Both the position numbers and the translations under genes were made by a program. 64,000 nt of DNA. Source: Chitinophagaceae bacterium UBA4857. Lineage in GTDB: Bacteria > Bacteroidota > Bacteroidia > Chitinophagales > Chitinophagaceae. The notes beneath the pieces were generated by a model, which was given only the letters and a program-made list of their open reading frames with translations, was not told the origin of the DNA and ran no database searches. The stretch lies in assembly GCA_002399735.1 (NCBI GenBank), contig DHEF01000053.1, forward strand, positions 1-64,000, given 5' to 3'. Shown piece by piece: positions 61,019 through 64,000 of the stretch; positions within the stretch are counted from its first letter, which is position 1; each line of letters begins with the position of its first letter.

Positions 61019-61909
61019 ATGAAACATGCATATGTATTTCCGGGCCAGGGTTCACAGTTTTCGGGTATGGGTAAAGGGCATTATGATAACAGTGCTTTTG
61101 CCAAAAAACTGTTTGAACAGGCGAATGAAATTTTAGGTTTTCGTATTTCCGATATTATGTTTACCGGAACGGATGAAGATTTAAAACGTACCGATGTAAC
61201 ACAGCCTGCTGTGTTTTTACATTCGGTAATTGCATTTAAAAGTATTGATAACGCCAAACCTGAAATGGTGGCCGGGCATTCACTGGGCGAGTTTTCGGCA
61301 TTGGTAGCTAACGGAACTTTAAGTTTTGAAAGTGCTTTACAGTTAGTGTCTATACGTGCCAATGCTATGCAAAAAGCTTGCGAGTTGGTACCATCTACCA
61401 TGGCTGCTGTATTAGCTTTAGCCGATGAAAAAGTAGAAGAAATTTGTAAAGAAGTATCGGCAGAAACTGGTGAAGTAGTTGTACCTGCCAATTATAACTG
61501 CCCGGGTCAATTAGTTATTAGCGGCTCGTTAAAAGGTATTGAAATTGCTTGCGAACGCATGAAAGCTGCCGGTGCAAAACGTGCCTTGGTATTGCCGGTT
61601 GGTGGTGCTTTTCATTCACCATTAATGGCACCTGCTAAAGAAGAATTGAAAGCTGCTATTGAAGCTACAACGTTTCATGCACCATCATGTGCTGTGTACC
61701 AAAATGTAGCAGCCAAAGCGGTGTTGGATAAAGAAGAAATAAAACAAAACCTGATTGATCAATTAACCGGCCCTGTGCGTTGGACACAAAGTGTACAGGC
61801 CATGGTTGCCGATGGTGCCAGGTTATTTACCGAAGCTGGTCCGGGTAAAGTGTTACAAGGCCTGGTACAAAAAATTGATAAGACAATGGAAGTAAATGGT
61901 GTAAACTAA
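61019..61909 (+). CDS. fabD: Malonyl-CoA-ACP transacylase
   Basis: Loads malonate onto acyl carrier protein for fatty acid synthesis. The protein has 296 aa with FPGQGSQFSGMGKG at the N terminus, active-site Ser88 in AGHSLGEFSAL, and GAFHSPLMAPA containing the second catalytic residue, His. Other fab genes are not adjacent. A TAGGTTTG at 60932-60939 could be its promoter, but lacks a -33 TTG. Confidence 0.95.
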   Translation: MKHAYVFPGQGSQFSGMGKGHYDNSAFAKKLFEQANEILGFRISDIMFTGTDEDLKRTDVTQPAVFLHSVIAFKSIDNAKPEMVAGHSLGEFSALVANGTLSFESALQLVSIRANAMQKACELVPSTMAAVLALADEKVEEICKEVSAETGEVVVPANYNCPGQLVISGSLKGIEIACERMKAAGAKRALVLPVGGAFHSPLMAPAKEELKAAIEATTFHAPSCAVYQNVAAKAVLDKEEIKQNLIDQLTGPVRWTQSVQAMVADGARLFTEAGPGKVLQGLVQKIDKTMEVNGVN

Positions 61910-61924
61910 ACTACTTTTATAAAA

Positions 61925-61957
61925 ATAAAGCCGCTGTAGAAACAGCGGTTTTTTATT
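61925..61957. terminator. Terminator between fabD and the serine hydrolase gene
   Basis: AAAGCCGCTGT, loop AGAA, ACAGCGGTTTTTTAT, with A and T tracts on either side. Confidence 0.87.
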
Positions 61958-61973
61958 TGTATAAGAAAAATTA

Positions 61974-63140
61974 TTAAAACTGATCTATATCCTGCCAGAC
62001 AATACTATTGTCGGTTACAATGCTGATAAGCATACTCGCAAAAGCGTTCTGACTGGTATTGGCATTAGTAAAACGGGTATTTATGGTAAAGGCTACACTC
62101 CATCCCGTTGATGTTCTGAATACAAGTGCCTGTGTGCCGGGTAAACTTCCAAAGTGATACCAGTTGCTGGGAGTCCAGCTTTCGGCGCCTACATATATAC
62201 CACTTGCATAGGCATTGTTAATTGTATTGGGTGTACGCATAAGTTTTAATGTGGCACCGGTTAAAATATCAGGACGGGTGTTGCTGCTGTCAATAGCAGT
62301 AAGTAAACGTACCAAATCTGTCGGTGTGGTAATCCAGCCGGCTGCGGCATCGTTACGTTTCCAGGGGTCTGTGTATACATAAGTCACTTCACTGCCTTGT
62401 CCGTAATATTTTACTTCATTAGTTTTTCTTTCTGCTAAAGTATTGCCTGCTATCTCAGTATTGGTAGCTTTTATGGGTGCAAGTATGTCTTGTTTTACAT
62501 ATTGCTCATAATTTTTCCCCGATACTTTTTCAATGATACGGCCTAGTATTAAGTAACCCAGATTAGAGTACTGAAAAGTTGTGCCGGGGTCGTTGGTTAA
62601 AGTCCTGTTGTTTAATGTCCATGTAATTAATTCTTTTGCAGTAGCATCGGGTTGCTGAAAAGCAGGATCCTGCGGCCATGCGTTATTCCAACCGCCGGTT
62701 GTGTGGTGTAATAGATCTTTTACTGTAATATTGGCTACACGTGTGGTATAAGGTGAGGTACCATATTCGGTACCTAATATGGCACCTGTACCAAATACTT
62801 TCTGGTCCATGGTTAATTTGCCGTCCTGAATAAGTTTCATAATAGCAACCGCCGTAATGGTTTTAGAAACGCTGGCTACTCTAAAACGATCATTTATCGT
62901 AACTTTTTGGTTCGTTTCTTTGTCTGCAAATCCGTAACCTTTGCGGTAAACTAATTTACCATTTTTACTAATGGCCAGTGAAGCACCGGGCACATTATAA
63001 CTAGTCATAAAACTGGCAACTTTATTATCAATCGTTGCAATATCGTCTTGTGTAATAACCGGAGCCGGTTTATCACTTTTGGAACAAGCAGTAAAGAATA
63101 ATATGCACAATAGTCCTAGAAAATGATTCTTTTTTAACAT
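61974..63140 (-). CDS. Beta-lactamase-family serine hydrolase lipoprotein
   Basis: Lipoprotein of 388 aa with lipobox FFTAC near residue 19. The class C-like fold has RVASVSKTITAV (SxxK, with Ser as nucleophile) and TFQYSNLGYLILG (YxN). A distal segment WYHFGSLPGTQ may replace the KTG motif. Relatives are D-alanyl-aminopeptidases, esterases and penicillin-binding proteins rather than true beta-lactamases, so resistance should not be assumed. Periplasmic or outer-membrane. Convergent with fabD. Confidence 0.87.
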   Translation of the reverse strand: MLKKNHFLGLLCILFFTACSKSDKPAPVITQDDIATIDNKVASFMTSYNVPGASLAISKNGKLVYRKGYGFADKETNQKVTINDRFRVASVSKTITAVAIMKLIQDGKLTMDQKVFGTGAILGTEYGTSPYTTRVANITVKDLLHHTTGGWNNAWPQDPAFQQPDATAKELITWTLNNRTLTNDPGTTFQYSNLGYLILGRIIEKVSGKNYEQYVKQDILAPIKATNTEIAGNTLAERKTNEVKYYGQGSEVTYVYTDPWKRNDAAAGWITTPTDLVRLLTAIDSSNTRPDILTGATLKLMRTPNTINNAYASGIYVGAESWTPSNWYHFGSLPGTQALVFRTSTGWSVAFTINTRFTNANTSQNAFASMLISIVTDNSIVWQDIDQF

Positions 63141-63252
63141 AACGAGGTTTTAAGGCTGAATGAGTGATTTATGAATGTAAAGCTGCTATAATACTCAGTT
63201 CCGATAAATACTTAATTTGTAGTAGTGACAGGGTTATTATGGTTGAAGCTTT

Positions 63253-63260
63253 TATATTTG
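63253..63260 (+). promoter_or_regulatory. -7 box before the TPR protein gene
   Basis: TATATTTG, exact TAnnTTTG match, 26 bases before the ATG at 63287. Confidence 0.4.
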
Positions 63261-63286
63261 GTAAAATTAAACCAACCGCTATCTGT

Positions 63287-64000
63287 ATGTATTGGCTGCG
63301 TTATATGATAATCTTTGTTTTGCTGCTATTATCAGTTTCGCGTTTAACGGCGCAAACATCAAAAATTGACAGTCTGAAACTGTTAATTCGTGCAGAGAAA
63401 GAAAAAAGAAAGTTATTACCCCTGCTTCAACAGTTGGGCAACGAACAATATTCCATGAATATTGATACGGCAATGTGGTATGCCCGGCAAACACAAACCC
63501 TCGCAAAGGAAACAGGTAGTGAGTCTGATAAAGAAATGGCCGCTTATATACTGGCTACGGCTTACTGGCGAAGTGAGGTTAATGATACCGCAATGTATCT
63601 GATTAATCAACATTTACAAAAAGCAATACCGGAACAGCTTGTTGATAGGGAGTGGTATTTTAAATGGTTGGTGTTACGTATAAGGTTGTACACTACGAGT
63701 GCCATGTTAAATGAAGCAACGGAAGATGTGTACAGGTTAATGGCCGATGCAGAGCAGTATAATGATACGGTGAACCGTATTATTGCTTACAATGCTGTTG
63801 GGTTGCTGAAACGGAGGTCGGAGAAAAGTGCTACTGAGTCTTTAAACTGGTTTTTAAAAGCGTCAGCTTTAATAAGGGCCAATAAAAAGTTTGATAACTA
63901 TCCTATCGTGTACGGTAACCTGGCCAGGGCCTACTTGAAAATGGGGAAAAAAGATTCGGCGGTATGGTATGCCGATAAAGCGGTTGTGAATGCGAGGACA
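63287..64000 (+). CDS. Exported TPR protein, 3' end outside window (possible sensor kinase)
   Basis: The frame is open from ATG at 63287 to the window end (238 codons). It begins MYWLRYMIIFVLLLLSVSRL with cleavage after TAQ, then helical TPR-like pairs (WYARQTQTLAKETGSESDKEMAAYIL, YGNLARAYLKMGKKDSAVWYADKA). In Bacteroidota such N termini often precede a transmembrane helix and a histidine kinase or LuxR domain, which may be the case here. That part is not visible. Confidence 0.75.
   Translation, partial: MYWLRYMIIFVLLLLSVSRLTAQTSKIDSLKLLIRAEKEKRKLLPLLQQLGNEQYSMNIDTAMWYARQTQTLAKETGSESDKEMAAYILATAYWRSEVNDTAMYLINQHLQKAIPEQLVDREWYFKWLVLRIRLYTTSAMLNEATEDVYRLMADAEQYNDTVNRIIAYNAVGLLKRRSEKSATESLNWFLKASALIRANKKFDNYPIVYGNLARAYLKMGKKDSAVWYADKAVVNART

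Noticed and set aside
61974..63140. Serine hydrolase as a beta-lactamase resistance gene
   Set aside because: SxxK and YxN are present but the KTG motif is not clear. The lipoprotein form and family relatives favour peptidase or esterase function.
1..64000. tRNA, rRNA, riboswitch or insertion-sequence transposase
   Set aside because: I looked for tRNA arms, preQ1/SAM/TPP-like leaders near tgt, queD, folE and purS, and for transposase motifs, and saw none. Reading by eye is less sensitive than tRNAscan-SE, Rfam or ISfinder searches.

Overview
This window looks like a chromosomal stretch from a Bacteroidota bacterium, probably a member of the Chitinophagaceae or a close relative. The evidence is a type IX secretion (gliding-motility type) C-terminal domain, OmpA/PD40/TPR proteins, SPII lipoproteins with short FTSC-like lipoboxes, promoter-like TAnnTTTG boxes instead of E. 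coli -10 boxes, few Shine-Dalgarno sequences, the futalosine menaquinone genes mqnB and mqnD, and a Bacteroidota-type Tgt. The family placement is inference. No rRNA, tRNA, CRISPR array, prophage or transposase gene was recognised.

Layout. Positions 1-17150 hold envelope and accessory genes: a secreted alpha/beta hydrolase, a VOC protein, a DUF2807 lipoprotein, a Tat-type flavin amine oxidase, penicillin-binding protein 1C, a YhcG-type nuclease, a giant alpha-2-macroglobulin lipoprotein, a sialidase-like lipoprotein and an LVIVD-repeat lipoprotein with a small partner. Positions 17230-31280 are mostly on the minus strand: a lytic transglycosylase, gatA, tatA, guaB, a T9SS cargo protein, dprA, an OmpA/PD40 protein, queE and folD. 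Two collagen-like lipoproteins lie among them on the plus strand. Positions 31770-35720 hold an outer-membrane pair whose second member carries a ComEA-like helix-hairpin-helix domain, a DUF3467 protein and radC. Positions 35800-45000 are mainly housekeeping: prs, rplY, pth, an FAH-family gene, pckA, a pepP-pssA-purS operon and rsmI. Positions 45000-64000 hold an M1 peptidase, three orphan NarL-type response regulators, rsmG, a glycosyltransferase, tgt, an aminotransferase, mqnD/mqnB, two tandem queD-like genes, folE, fabD, a serine hydrolase and the start of a TPR protein cut by the window end.

Pathways. Queuosine genes are scattered: folE and two queD homologues cluster at 59-61 kb, with queE at 30 kb and tgt at 51 kb. 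MqnB and MqnD overlap, which suggests co-translation. PBP1C and alpha-2-macroglobulin, a pair known from other Gram-negatives, are neighbours here but divergent, with the yhcG gene between them.

The most unusual part is between the genes. At least twelve copies of an ~80-bp element (R1, core GTGCGACGCAA) and five copies of an ~115-bp element (R2) lie only in intergenic DNA. R2 has long hairpins whose two arms change together from copy to copy. Three R1 copies are expanded into composite inverted elements filled with GGAAGTC-type and TTAACTATTAAC-type degenerate repeats. Several genes (guaB, folD, pth, the sialidase-like gene) have a TAnnTTTG promoter box ending 3-4 bases before the start codon, which predicts leaderless mRNAs.
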